A program made the position numbers and the translations under genes. Below the pieces are notes generated by a model. That model ran no database searches. It worked only from the letters and a program-made list of their open reading frames with translations, and was not told where the DNA came from. Shown here piece by piece: positions 1 to 7,549 of a stretch of 22,411 nucleotides of DNA (the first letter of the stretch is position 1; each line of letters opens with the position of its first letter). Location: the IMG/VR virus record IMGVR_UViG_3300042197_003983, positions 1 to 22,411 of that record; one strand, 5' to 3'. Source of the stretch: a virus.

Positions 1-345
1 AATTTCCTGCACAACAAGTTCTTCCCCCAGCTACGCGCTCCCAAAGGTCGCAATTTACCCAAAGGGCCAGTGTTGGCCTTGATCGAAGACAAGTTTGGTG
101 ATTTTGATGCATTCAAAGAGGCCTTCAAAGAAGCGGCTATGAAGATCCAGGGATCAGGATGGGCGTATCTTTCTACTGGTGGTGACATCAAGACCATACC
201 TAACCACCAGGTCAGAACTGATATCTGCGTGCTGGTAGACTGGTGGGAACACGCCTGGGCCCTAGATTACCAGGCCGACAAAGAGCGGTATCTCGACAAC
301 ATCTGGCGCATCATCGACTGGGACGTTTGCAATCAACGGTTATAA
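1..345 (+). CDS. Superoxide dismutase (Fe/Mn family), C-terminal part
   Basis: Open from the first base, so the 5' part lies outside the window; 114 residues remain. The enzyme converts superoxide to oxygen and hydrogen peroxide. Visible family marks are the GSGWAYL motif (residues 51-57) and the metal-binding signature DWWEHA (80-85), where Asp80 and His84 match the Asp and His metal ligands; the tail IWRIIDW fits the usual C-terminal helix. A PNHQ stretch (67-70) sits about where Mn-type enzymes carry their second-shell Gln, which hints at Mn or cambialistic use, but the metal cannot be decided. It is followed 12 bases later by an Fe-S carrier gene. In a phage context this is most likely an auxiliary gene protecting the infected cell. 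Family assignment is firm; the missing N-terminal half holds the other two His ligands. Confidence 0.93.
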   Translation, partial: NFLHNKFFPQLRAPKGRNLPKGPVLALIEDKFGDFDAFKEAFKEAAMKIQGSGWAYLSTGGDIKTIPNHQVRTDICVLVDWWEHAWALDYQADKERYLDNIWRIIDWDVCNQRL

Positions 346-346
346 T
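341..346 (+). promoter_or_regulatory. Possible promoter -10 (TATAAT) before erpA-like gene
   Basis: A perfect TATAAT overlaps the end of the SOD gene and lies 11 bases before the ATG at 358. No good -35 is seen at 16-18 bases spacing, and the string TATAATATAG also resembles the TAAATA late motif of this phage. Either would give a very short leader. It is a candidate only. Confidence 0.4.
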
Positions 347-357
347 ATAGGTCTATT

Positions 358-681
358 ATGAACATCGCTGAATCTGCTGTTACCCGCCTGCGCGAACTGC
401 GTGCAGAAGAAAACAATCCTGGTCTCAAGTTCCGAGTGTTCGTACAGGGCGGGGGGTGTGGGGGAATGAGCTACGGTTTTACTTTTGACGAAGCACAGAA
501 CGAGGACGATTTTGACTTCCAGTTCGATGATCTCACAGTGTTGGTAGACTCCATGAGCATGGAATATCTCCGAGATGCCAGCATAGAATTCCGCGAGGAC
601 GCTATGGGTGCCAGTTTCGTGATCGAGAACCCCCAGGCACAGACCACGTGCGGATGCGGATCTAGCTTCAGCCCTTACTAG
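358..681 (+). CDS. erpA: A-type Fe-S cluster carrier (ErpA/IscA/HesB family)
   Basis: The 107-residue product has the usual length of ErpA. It receives an iron-sulfur cluster and passes it to apo-enzymes in the cytoplasm. The three conserved cysteines are present: Cys34 in GGGCGG and Cys98/Cys100 in TTCGCGSS near the C-terminus. The [12 protein letters not shown] and YGFTFDEAQ segments are close in pattern to bacterial ErpA. HesB/ErpA-like genes are known as auxiliary genes in marine T4-like phages. Here it follows an SOD gene by 12 bases, suggesting a joint role in keeping Fe-S enzymes alive during infection (inference). No clear Shine-Dalgarno is seen before the ATG. Confidence 0.92.
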   Translation: MNIAESAVTRLRELRAEENNPGLKFRVFVQGGGCGGMSYGFTFDEAQNEDDFDFQFDDLTVLVDSMSMEYLRDASIEFREDAMGASFVIENPQAQTTCGCGSSFSPY

Positions 682-696
682 CTCAAGCCTTTCCGG

Positions 697-702
697 TAAA
701 TA
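697..702 (+). promoter_or_regulatory. T4-like late promoter, TAAATACTG
   Basis: TAAATA followed by CTG, 24 bases before the ATG at 727. It belongs to a set of near-identical motifs in this window that precede structural, phoH and lysis genes, and it resembles the T4 late consensus TATAAATA. It should drive the fibre genes from 727 on. Confidence 0.75.
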
Positions 703-726
703 CTGTGACCTCAAGGACACAGATAG

Positions 727-1419
727 ATGGCCAACACCGGAAACACCCAACAACAGATCGACTACGGCGCCGCCGCCAATGACGGGCAGGGAGATCCTTT
801 ACGCACCGCGTTCATAAAGACCGACGATAACTTTGATGCCATCTGGAACACCGGACCAGTGGGCTCGAACATAACCATCCTCAACAATGTCATACAGAGC
901 AACAATGTTAACGGCAACATCGTGATCCGCCCCAACGGTGTGGGCGTGATACAGGCCAATGCGTCGATCCTACCCAACACAGCGAACCTGCGCGATCTTG
1001 GTAGCACGGGCCAGAGATGGCGCGCAGCCTACATAGGTTCGGGTGGGCTGTCGGTTGACGGCAATGTCACGGTAACGGGCAATCTCACAGCAGGCAACAT
1101 CTCTTATACCGGCAACGTTTTCGTGGGAGATCTGCAGGGTTCGGTGTATGCGGATGACAGCACGATCATGGTAGATGCCGTAGACAATGCTATGTTCGCA
1201 GATTCCGCCACTTTTGGCCAAGCTACGATTGCTGGCAATATCTCGGCAAACAATGTCAATAGCACCACCAGTTTCGGATTGCCTGTATATGCCAATGCCA
1301 CTGTGAGAGACTCCTCAATCGCCAGTCCACGACCTGGCATGATGGTTTTTGTCACCGGCACGGGCCTGCAGGTGCGAGGGGCTACAGCCTGGAATACCGT
1401 GGCGGGAACAGCCACATAA
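727..1419 (+). CDS. Tail-fibre-like structural protein
   Basis: A 230-residue protein. The N-terminal part (about residues 13-40) carries the pattern NDGQGDPLRTAF..TDDNFDAIW, a motif common at the start of cyanophage and pelagiphage fibre or baseplate-attached proteins and repeated in the next gene. The middle is low-complexity beta-rich sequence full of Gly, Asn, Thr and Val (VTVTGNLTAGNISYTGN), typical of beta-helical fibre shafts. The C-terminal part resembles short fibre tips (RPGMMVFVTGTGLQV). The gene starts at ATG 727 behind a TAAATA late promoter, with the weak purine stretch AAGGA (713-717) upstream. Exact role in tail or baseplate is not known. Confidence 0.82.
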   Translation: MANTGNTQQQIDYGAAANDGQGDPLRTAFIKTDDNFDAIWNTGPVGSNITILNNVIQSNNVNGNIVIRPNGVGVIQANASILPNTANLRDLGSTGQRWRAAYIGSGGLSVDGNVTVTGNLTAGNISYTGNVFVGDLQGSVYADDSTIMVDAVDNAMFADSATFGQATIAGNISANNVNSTTSFGLPVYANATVRDSSIASPRPGMMVFVTGTGLQVRGATAWNTVAGTAT

Positions 1420-1435
1420 CCAGACCAAAACTCGC

Positions 1436-1441
1436 TAAATA
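1436..1441 (+). promoter_or_regulatory. T4-like late promoter, CTAAATACAG
   Basis: TAAATA followed by CAG, 21 bases before the ATG at 1463, with GCGAGGA (1450-1456) between as a likely ribosome-binding site. It is one of the cleanest members of the late motif set. Confidence 0.75.
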
Positions 1442-1462
1442 CAGCCAAAGCGAGGACCCAAC

Positions 1463-1723
1463 ATGGCTCTAGAAGTTATCAACGTGGGTGCTGTGCCCAA
1501 CGACGGCACAGGCGACCCCATACGCACCGCATACCAGAAATGCAATGCCAATTTCGCTGAGATCTTCAGCAGATTCCAGCAGAACATACCGGCCACCGCT
1601 GTGGGCTCAACAGGCGATGCCGCGGGCATGTACGCAGCAGATGCCACACACTTTTACTACTGCTTCCAGGATTACGATGGCAGCAGTGAAATCTGGCGCC
1701 AGATCGCAGGAAGCACGTTCTAA
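1463..1723 (+). CDS. Short fibre-like protein with NDGTGDPIRTAY module
   Basis: An 86-residue protein whose first 35 residues (NVGAVPNDGTGDPIRTAYQK and the following NANFAEIF) repeat the N-terminal module of the protein from 727. The remainder ends in a compact domain with YYCFQDYDGSSEIWRQI. Sharing the module suggests that both proteins dock on the same tail or baseplate component (inference). It has its own late promoter, and the following gene starts only two bases after its stop, so the two should be co-transcribed. Function beyond virion structure is not recognised. Confidence 0.78.
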   Translation: MALEVINVGAVPNDGTGDPIRTAYQKCNANFAEIFSRFQQNIPATAVGSTGDAAGMYAADATHFYYCFQDYDGSSEIWRQIAGSTF

Positions 1724-1725
1724 TC

Positions 1726-4503
1726 GTGGCACAACCGCAGTGGATCACACCCGCCGGCAGCCTGGGAGTCATTCCGGAAGGTGTGTTCTATTCGGTGGGC
1801 ATCCAGGCCGTGGCCGACGGCGAAGATGTGAAATTCCGATTGATAGCGGGCGAACTGCCCGACGGAGTGCAGGTCACGCCCAATGGCATCATAGAAGGCG
1901 TGCCCAAGAACGTGGCCCGGGTGCAAGGCGTTCCCCAGGAAGTTTCCGTGGATACCACATCAAGATTCGCGATCCGCGCGTTCACCACCCGGGTGATCAA
2001 CGGTCGCATCGTGGTGGATCGCCTGGCGGATCGTACTTTCACGCTCACGATCACAGGGCAGGACATTCCTGAGTTCGTGACACCACCGGGCAACATCGGC
2101 AGCTTCTATGACGGCGATCCCGTGGAGATCCAGATAGAATTCACCGATACAGACCCCGATGAGACCGTGACCATACGGCGGCTCACGGGAGAACTGCCGC
2201 CGGGTCTGGTCTTGGATCCGCGCACTGGCTTGATATCAGGAGTGATAGCCCCCTTGGTGGGACCACCCGACACAGCACCGGCGGGCTATGACGCCACGGC
2301 CTACGATCAGTATCCATTTGATTTCTCCACCCGCAGCACCAGCAAGAATTTCCAGTTCAGCCTGGAGATAACTGACGGCAAAGATGCCAACGTGCGTTCG
2401 TTTGAGATCTTCGTGTATAGCAAAGATTCCATGACCGCTGACACCACGGATTTCACCGCGGACAACACTTTCATCACCGCGGATGTAGTGCCCACGCGCA
2501 CCCCTGTGTTACTCACACCACCTGGTGATCTTGGCATCGTTCGGGCTGACAACTTCTATGCGTTCAAGTTCGACGGATTTGACTTCGACGGCGATCCCAT
2601 AGAGTACTCTGTGACCACCGGTGCTGGCATAGGATTCGACAGTGGTCTCACACCGGGCTCACCTGGCAGCTACGATGTGGATGGATTCGATCGTGGGGCT
2701 TTCAGCCTACCACCAGGACTGGTGATCAATCCCGACACCGGCTGGTTCTACGGCTACATCCCCGATCAGGGTGCCACGGAGCAGACCTATAGATTTGCTG
2801 TGCGCGTGCTGAAAAAGAACCAGCCGTCGATCATATCTGGTTTCTACTATTTCACCATCACTATCACCGGCAATCTCAACACAGCAGTGACCTGGCTCAC
2901 TGACCCAGATCTTGGCACAGTCTTGAATGGATCTATATCTACGCTCGCAGTCGAGGCTGTGAATGTCGGTGGCCGGGCCCTTCAGTACAGACTGGCCTCG
3001 GGCACCAACAGCCGACTTCCTCAAGGTCTCACCCTGCAGCCTTCGGGCAACATCACAGGTCGTGTGAGCTTCAATACCTTCGCCCTGGATGGTGGCACCA
3101 CCACTTTTGACATCGACCTTGACACACGCCTTGACATCTTGGAGACCACGTTTGACAGCGCCTACAGTTTTACAGTGAACGCTTTCGCGGCCGAATCCGA
3201 ACAGGTAGGTTTCCAAGTGGGTTCCATCGCTGTGGTCTCAGGAGGCTCGGGCTACTCCAGCCAGCCCACAGTGACAATATCCGCACCACCCGATACAGCC
3301 AACGCCATACAGGCCACCGCCGGAGTGGTGACCATAGTCAGTGGAGTGATCACTGCCATCGCCGTGGGCAATCCCGGGCGTGGCTACACCTCCACACCTA
3401 CGGTGACCATCACGGGCGGCGGCGGAACATCAGCCACTGCCACTACCACCATAGTGGAAGCTGAAATCACCAACGCTGTGAGCGTGTTCCGCAGGTTCAC
3501 TGTGACAGTGGATCGTTACTTCAACGAACCTTATCAGAAGCTCTACATCAAGGCCATGCCTCCCGAAGCGGATCGGGCGCTGATCAACCAGCTGGTGCAA
3601 AACCAGGATATCATCCCGCAAAATCTAGTGTATCGTGCAGACGATCCCAACTTTGGTGTGGCCCGGTCAGTGGTATACGATCATGCCTATGGACTGGACA
3701 CTGCCAGCCTTGAAACATATGTAGAGAGCCTGGATATCAATCACTACTGGAAGAATCTTACCTTGGGTCAAATAAAAACGGCTCAGGCCCTGCGGCCGGA
3801 TGGTACTGTGCTGTACGAAGTGGTATACAGTGAAATCATCGACGATCTGGTCAATAACGAGGGCGAGAGCGTGAGCAAAGAGGTAACCTTACCGTTCCCT
3901 GTGAATCCCGGAGATTCAACAGAGATTTCTGAAGTATATCCCAACAGCTTGATCAACATGAGAGATCAGGTCATAGACACAGTGGGGCAGATCTCGCCAC
4001 CCTTGATCCCGGTGCTGCCGGCCTGGATGACTTCCAAACAAGCCAATGGTCGTGTGCTAGGGTTTACCGCAGCCTGGGTCATCGCTTATGTGAAGCCAGG
4101 ACAATCAGCCCGGGTGGCTTACAACATACAGGAACTGTTCGGCGATCAGCTGAACCTTGTGGACTACAAAGTTGACCGTTACGAGCTGGATCAGAGCCAG
4201 ACCTATCAATGGGACGAAACCACCAAGAAATGGCTGCCACAGCCACCCGAAGCCACGACCTTTGATCTGTTCGAACAACCATCCCAGCTGGTGGCCTGGC
4301 AGAACAACTCTGCGCAGACCACTTTCTGGCAGAATATCTCAAATGTTCCGGTATTCTGGGTCACACCCACCCAGGGCTTGCCGCAGACTGGCACAATATT
4401 CGACGGTGGCAGCACCAGATTTATCACCCCCACTGTGCAATGGAGGCCCACTGACGAATTCGATAAATATTTACTGTTCCCACGCATTAATATCCTGGAA
4501 TAA
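1726..4503 (+). CDS. Large virion structural protein with Ig-like (He_PIG) repeats
   Basis: A 925-residue protein starting at GTG 1726, two bases after the previous stop. It holds at least four repeats of the putative Ig-fold pattern (L)PxGxxxxPxxGxIxG: near residues 45-60 (GELPDGVQVTPNGIIEGVP), 160-180 (GELPPGLVLDPRTGLISGV), 325-350 (LPPGLVINPDTGWFYGY) and 425-445 (LPQGLTLQPSGNITGRV). Two further GYxSxPTVTI repeats lie near residues 508 and 553. The C-terminal 300 residues are not repetitive. Such proteins are common in the structural block of T4-like cyanophages and are thought to be tail- or baseplate-associated and possibly to bind surface glycans. No signal peptide is seen. Role in host binding is inference. 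Confidence 0.85.
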   Translation: MAQPQWITPAGSLGVIPEGVFYSVGIQAVADGEDVKFRLIAGELPDGVQVTPNGIIEGVPKNVARVQGVPQEVSVDTTSRFAIRAFTTRVINGRIVVDRLADRTFTLTITGQDIPEFVTPPGNIGSFYDGDPVEIQIEFTDTDPDETVTIRRLTGELPPGLVLDPRTGLISGVIAPLVGPPDTAPAGYDATAYDQYPFDFSTRSTSKNFQFSLEITDGKDANVRSFEIFVYSKDSMTADTTDFTADNTFITADVVPTRTPVLLTPPGDLGIVRADNFYAFKFDGFDFDGDPIEYSVTTGAGIGFDSGLTPGSPGSYDVDGFDRGAFSLPPGLVINPDTGWFYGYIPDQGATEQTYRFAVRVLKKNQPSIISGFYYFTITITGNLNTAVTWLTDPDLGTVLNGSISTLAVEAVNVGGRALQYRLASGTNSRLPQGLTLQPSGNITGRVSFNTFALDGGTTTFDIDLDTRLDILETTFDSAYSFTVNAFAAESEQVGFQVGSIAVVSGGSGYSSQPTVTISAPPDTANAIQATAGVVTIVSGVITAIAVGNPGRGYTSTPTVTITGGGGTSATATTTIVEAEITNAVSVFRRFTVTVDRYFNEPYQKLYIKAMPPEADRALINQLVQNQDIIPQNLVYRADDPNFGVARSVVYDHAYGLDTASLETYVESLDINHYWKNLTLGQIKTAQALRPDGTVLYEVVYSEIIDDLVNNEGESVSKEVTLPFPVNPGDSTEISEVYPNSLINMRDQVIDTVGQISPPLIPVLPAWMTSKQANGRVLGFTAAWVIAYVKPGQSARVAYNIQELFGDQLNLVDYKVDRYELDQSQTYQWDETTKKWLPQPPEATTFDLFEQPSQLVAWQNNSAQTTFWQNISNVPVFWVTPTQGLPQTGTIFDGGSTRFITPTVQWRPTDEFDKYLLFPRINILE
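4464..4469 (+). promoter_or_regulatory. Possible late promoter, GATAAATATT
   Basis: A TAAATA core inside the end of the 925-residue gene, 36 bases before the ATG at 4506. The following bases (TTT) differ from the TAAATA-C-T/A-G form of the better sites, so it is a weaker candidate. Confidence 0.45.
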
Positions 4504-4505
4504 CA

Positions 4506-5732
4506 ATGGCCCTACCTTATACCTTTGGCACGCAGACCGGAACCATTCCACTCAATGAGCTGGACGAGAACTTCACTTATCTTGAAAATCTTGTTCCTGC
4601 GCTGGCGGTGGCGGCTGGCACCGTGATCACTGCCAGCCAACCCAACATCACGTCAGTAGGCACTTTGACAGCATTGACCTGTTCCGGAACTGTATCCGCG
4701 GGCACTGTAACAGCCAACATTATAAATGGCACCCTCAGCGCAGCGTCACAACCCAACATCACCGAGATTGGGACCTTGGCCAATCTCACAGTGACCAACA
4801 CCTTATTAGCGGGCACTGTGACAGCAACCACGGTGGGCACACCAGGCGGTAGCCTGGTTGGCACGGTGGCCACGCCTGCTCAGCCCAACATCACTAGCCT
4901 TGGTACCCTGTCTGCATTGTCTGTGTCAGGATCTATCACCGGTACCCTGGCCACAGCAGCACAGCCTAATATCACGTCAGTGGGCACTCTTAGCAGCCTT
5001 ACGGTGGGAGGTGCGCTGTCAGCATCCACCATTGCCGGCACTCTGACCACGGCTGCCCAGCCCAATGTCACATCACTGGGCGCTCTATCCGGTCTCACTG
5101 TCAATGGCAGCGTTACTGCAATCACACTGGCGGGTACCGTTACCACAGCTTCGCAGCCCAATATAACCAGTCTGGGAACCCTTACCTCTTTATCGGTGAA
5201 CGGAACTTCCACGCTTGCGGGTACTGTGACAGCACCCACGGCTGCCAATGGTGTCAGCAACACACAAGTGGCCACCACAGCATTCGTGCAAAATTCTCTG
5301 GCCAATTCAAGTTTAGTGCCCAGCGGCGTAATCCTATTGTGGTCCGGATCCGTGGCATCCATACCCGCAGGATGGTTCCTATGCGATGGTACAAACGGCA
5401 CGCCTGATCTGCGCGACAGGTTTGTTGTGGGTGCTGGCAGCACATACAATCCGGGTGTGACAGGTGGCAGTGCTGATGCCATAGTGGTGTCGCACACACA
5501 CACTGCCTCCAGCGTGGTAACAGATCCCGGACATGCCCATTCATATCAGTTAGCGTCTGGCAGTGGCGGCAGTTTTGGTTTTGGTGGAGATTTTGATTTT
5601 GCCACCACAAGCACCACAGGTAGCCAAACCACCGGTATCACTGTTGCTACCACTGTAAACAGCACAGGCAGCAGCGGAACCAATGCCAATCTGCCGCCCT
5701 ATTATGCCCTGGCCTATATAATGAAGGCCTAG
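4506..5732 (+). CDS. Tail fibre with QPNITS repeats and phage tail collar domain
   Basis: A 408-residue protein. Residues 5-30 (FGTQTGTIPLNELDENFTYL) look like a docking segment. Residues 42-231 hold six copies of the repeat A-x-QPNITSxGTLxxLxV, expected to form a trimeric beta-structured shaft. Around residues 270-312 lies a tail collar domain (PSGVILLWSG..IPAGWFLCDGTNGTPDLRDRF), and near 328-345 the histidine-rich SHTHT and GHAHS segments resemble the metal-binding HxH sites of the T4 short tail fibre gp12. The C-terminus LPPYYALAYIMK is typical of collar-domain fibres. It is very likely a receptor-binding fibre. It begins two bases after the preceding stop and is the fourth gene of the late structural run. 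Confidence 0.9.
   Translation: MALPYTFGTQTGTIPLNELDENFTYLENLVPALAVAAGTVITASQPNITSVGTLTALTCSGTVSAGTVTANIINGTLSAASQPNITEIGTLANLTVTNTLLAGTVTATTVGTPGGSLVGTVATPAQPNITSLGTLSALSVSGSITGTLATAAQPNITSVGTLSSLTVGGALSASTIAGTLTTAAQPNVTSLGALSGLTVNGSVTAITLAGTVTTASQPNITSLGTLTSLSVNGTSTLAGTVTAPTAANGVSNTQVATTAFVQNSLANSSLVPSGVILLWSGSVASIPAGWFLCDGTNGTPDLRDRFVVGAGSTYNPGVTGGSADAIVVSHTHTASSVVTDPGHAHSYQLASGSGGSFGFGGDFDFATTSTTGSQTTGITVATTVNSTGSSGTNANLPPYYALAYIMKA
4629..5198 (+). repeat. Six-copy QPNITS coding repeat in tail-fibre gene
   Basis: Six copies of an 18-residue unit with consensus T-A-x-QPNITSxGTLxSLxV, separated by variable spacers of roughly 10-30 residues rich in Gly, Thr, Ala. Copies start at about residues 42, 74, 119, 147, 178 and 214 of the fibre. 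The DNA copies have diverged, so this is mainly a protein-level repeat. Confidence 0.85.
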
Positions 5733-5741
5733 ATCACATGA

Positions 5742-5747
5742 TAAATA
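5742..5747 (+). promoter_or_regulatory. T4-like late promoter, GATAAATATAG
   Basis: TAAATA followed by TAG, 25 bases before the ATG at 5773 and just after the stop of the collar-domain fibre gene. AGGACGA (5762-5768) may serve as ribosome-binding site. Confidence 0.72.
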
Positions 5748-5772
5748 TAGACACATAATCTAGGACGACAAG

Positions 5773-6654
5773 ATGGCATCAAACATTAACCCACAGAACA
5801 TCGACGGCGCTTATCCGGTTGCCGGACAGGACAACGACAGCCAGGGATTCCGTGACAATTTCACGAATACCAAGACCAATTTCACTTTCGCTGCCGCTGA
5901 GATCACGGATCTCCAGAACAAGGCTGTGCTCAAAGCGGCCTTAGATGGCACAGTGCTTAACAACGACATGGGTGGCAGCATACTGAGCAACGCCCAACTA
6001 CAGGACATGAGCGAAACCCGTGTGGCCCTGGGCACTGTGACTGGAGCGCAGACCATCAACTATGCGGCAGGTCCTTACTACACCTTGACCACTTCGGGAT
6101 CTGTATCCATCGCGTTCACCAATTTTCCACCTGCAGGACAACTGGGACGGCTGCGCCTGCAGATATCAGTGGCCAGCACTGCTCATACCTTAACACTACC
6201 TGCTGCGGTCACAGTGGGCACGGCCAACATCCAAGGATATTCAGCTAATATCGTCACATTCAACCAGACCGGCACCTTTGAGTTTGAGTTCGAAACTAAT
6301 GATGGCGGCAGCACTATAACCATCATAGACCAAAACCGCAATCTGGATCCGATCTATCTGCCTTCCTCTGAGGATCTGGCAGATGCTGCCGCTGCCAGCC
6401 TTACGGTGACCACCAGTTACATCGTGACCGGCGGTTCGGGTGAAACGGCAACCTTGGCAGCGGGAGTACCAGGACAAATCAAGCTGTTTGCCATGACCAC
6501 AGACGGTGGCGGCGACATGGTGATAACCGTGACCAACGCAGCCTGGGGCGGCGCCGGAACCATCACTTTTGGTGATGTGGGCGATGGCTGCACCCTGATC
6601 TACATCAATTCCAAATGGTGCTGCGTGGGCAACAACGGGTGCGCATTCGCCTGA
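5773..6654 (+). CDS. Tail-fibre-like virion protein (NPQNIDGAYPVAGQDNDSQG type)
   Basis: A 293-residue protein. Its N-terminus (INPQNIDGAYPVAGQDNDSQ, then GFRDNFTNTKTNF) is a pattern often seen in cyanophage and pelagiphage structural proteins; the xDNFxxxKxNF part echoes the N-terminal modules of the genes at 727 and 1463. The body alternates short beta-like segments rich in Thr, Gly, Ala and Val. Two cysteine-containing turns lie at the end (KWCCVGNNGC). It has its own late promoter and a strong terminator follows the stop by about 20 bases, marking it as the last gene of the structural run. Virion location is an inference from context and composition. Confidence 0.8.
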   Translation: MASNINPQNIDGAYPVAGQDNDSQGFRDNFTNTKTNFTFAAAEITDLQNKAVLKAALDGTVLNNDMGGSILSNAQLQDMSETRVALGTVTGAQTINYAAGPYYTLTTSGSVSIAFTNFPPAGQLGRLRLQISVASTAHTLTLPAAVTVGTANIQGYSANIVTFNQTGTFEFEFETNDGGSTITIIDQNRNLDPIYLPSSEDLADAAAASLTVTTSYIVTGGSGETATLAAGVPGQIKLFAMTTDGGGDMVITVTNAAWGGAGTITFGDVGDGCTLIYINSKWCCVGNNGCAFA

Positions 6655-6663
6655 TCAAAACAG

Positions 6664-6692
6664 TTGACAGCACGGGCCCTTGATGCTAACAT
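6664..6692 (+). promoter_or_regulatory. Sigma70-type promoter TTGACA-N17-TAACAT
   Basis: A perfect -35 TTGACA (6664-6669), 17 bases of spacing and TAACAT (6687-6692; 4 of 6 matches to TATAAT). Transcription would begin near 6699, in the second arm of the terminator hairpin. The resulting leader of about 15 bases carries AAGGG (6699-6703) ten bases before the ATG at 6714. It is likely a host-polymerase (early) promoter for the following block. Confidence 0.65.
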
Positions 6693-6710
6693 AGCAACAA
6701 GGGCTTTTTC
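6676..6710 (+). terminator. Rho-independent terminator of the structural block
   Basis: Seven base pairs (GCCCTTG with CAAGGGC), one A/A mismatch, then five more pairs (TGCTA with TAGCA) around an ACA loop, followed by TTTTTC. It starts about 20 bases after the stop of the last fibre gene. It overlaps a sigma70-type promoter and abuts the next start codon. Confidence 0.88.
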
Positions 6711-6713
6711 TTT

Positions 6714-6953
6714 ATGGAACATCCACTCATATCCAATCTTGATGATCTCTCAATGGAACAATTGCAGGAGAAGATCACAGAACTCAGCCGCAAGGTGGGT
6801 ATAGCGCACAGGACTGGCAATGCGCATCTACGGCACCAAGTGCAGATGGCCTTGGAAACATATCAGACAAAGTATCGAGAACGCATGGAACAGAGCTGGC
6901 GCAAAACGGATGGAACTGATCCGGACTTTTCGGATCGCATAGACATATCATGA
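6714..6953 (+). CDS. Conserved small phage protein, unknown function
   Basis: A 79-residue, mostly helical, charged protein beginning MEHPLISNLDDLSMEQLQEK. Heptad-like spacing of Leu, Ile and Met over residues 10-65 suggests a coiled coil. Small proteins of this pattern occur in many T4-like cyanophages, from memory, without known function. The ATG lies directly after the U-tract of the terminator; only a transcript begun at the overlapping promoter would have a leader suited to it, with AAGGG as ribosome-binding site. An internal start at Met14 (6753) is possible. It overlaps the next gene by ATGA, so the two are coupled. Confidence 0.8.
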   Translation: MEHPLISNLDDLSMEQLQEKITELSRKVGIAHRTGNAHLRHQVQMALETYQTKYRERMEQSWRKTDGTDPDFSDRIDIS

Positions 6954-7549
6954 ATGTGAGATTGATCAAGACTTGGTATTGGCAGTCCGGTCGTGTGTTG
7001 GCCGGAGACTGCTATATCAATTCCTATACCGCACGTGTGCAGATGCATACCACTGCCATGGACGCTGCGGAGCATTCGGTAGCCTATGAACGACTGGATC
7101 ACTGGTTCAACAGCGTGATGCAGGATTCGGTCCTGATCTCTGCCGAGGATTCCAAACTGCGAGCCTACAGTGCCACAGGACAACGGCTCTTGATCTTCCC
7201 GGAAGATCCCGTGGATCAACTGGTGGGCATCATGCTATGCATCAAACTCAACTGTATCACCGAAGGTCGCCTGGTGATCACCGATGTAGATTTGAGCAGC
7301 ATCAACGGAGAGGAAATGACATATCAGCACAACCATACCGAAGCCACTGGCCCCATGGCCACAGCAGGTTGGTGGCAGGATCCTCGACCTACCTGGATGA
7401 CACCTGGTACCCGGAATCCATCCACCAAGATAGTGGCCTTGTCGAGATCACCTGAATGGCACACGGTGGGGCTGGACTGGCCGAGCCGAACTGCCACACC
7501 AGATTCGGCCGTGGTGTTCGCGGATTTCGATCGAGATGATCACAAATAA
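6950..7549 (+). CDS. Conserved phage protein, unknown function
   Basis: A 199-residue protein starting in an ATGA overlap with the previous gene. It begins VRLIKTWYWQSGRVLAGDCY and contains FPEDPVDQLVGIMLCIKLN (about residues 83-101), then a Trp/Pro-rich tail (GWWQDPRPTWMTPGTRNPST). No catalytic motif, signal peptide or membrane segment is recognised. The pattern resembles hypothetical proteins encoded next to replication genes of marine T4-like phages. It overlaps the next gene by 14 bases in another frame. Translational coupling suggests an early or middle role. Confidence 0.8.
   Translation: MNVRLIKTWYWQSGRVLAGDCYINSYTARVQMHTTAMDAAEHSVAYERLDHWFNSVMQDSVLISAEDSKLRAYSATGQRLLIFPEDPVDQLVGIMLCIKLNCITEGRLVITDVDLSSINGEEMTYQHNHTEATGPMATAGWWQDPRPTWMTPGTRNPSTKIVALSRSPEWHTVGLDWPSRTATPDSAVVFADFDRDDHK

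Noticed and set aside
340-753. 137-codon open frame on the minus strand opposite erpA
   Set aside because: It lies antisense to a clearly recognisable gene, has no family likeness and no ribosome-binding site.
1488-2072. 194-codon plus-strand open frame overlapping the fibre and Ig-domain genes
   Set aside because: Arg/His-rich out-of-frame translation of well-supported genes; no likeness to known proteins.
4880-5503. 207-codon minus-strand open frame opposite the tail fibre
   Set aside because: It is a mirror of the repetitive fibre sequence, with low-complexity Val/Pro/Thr content, and has no independent support.
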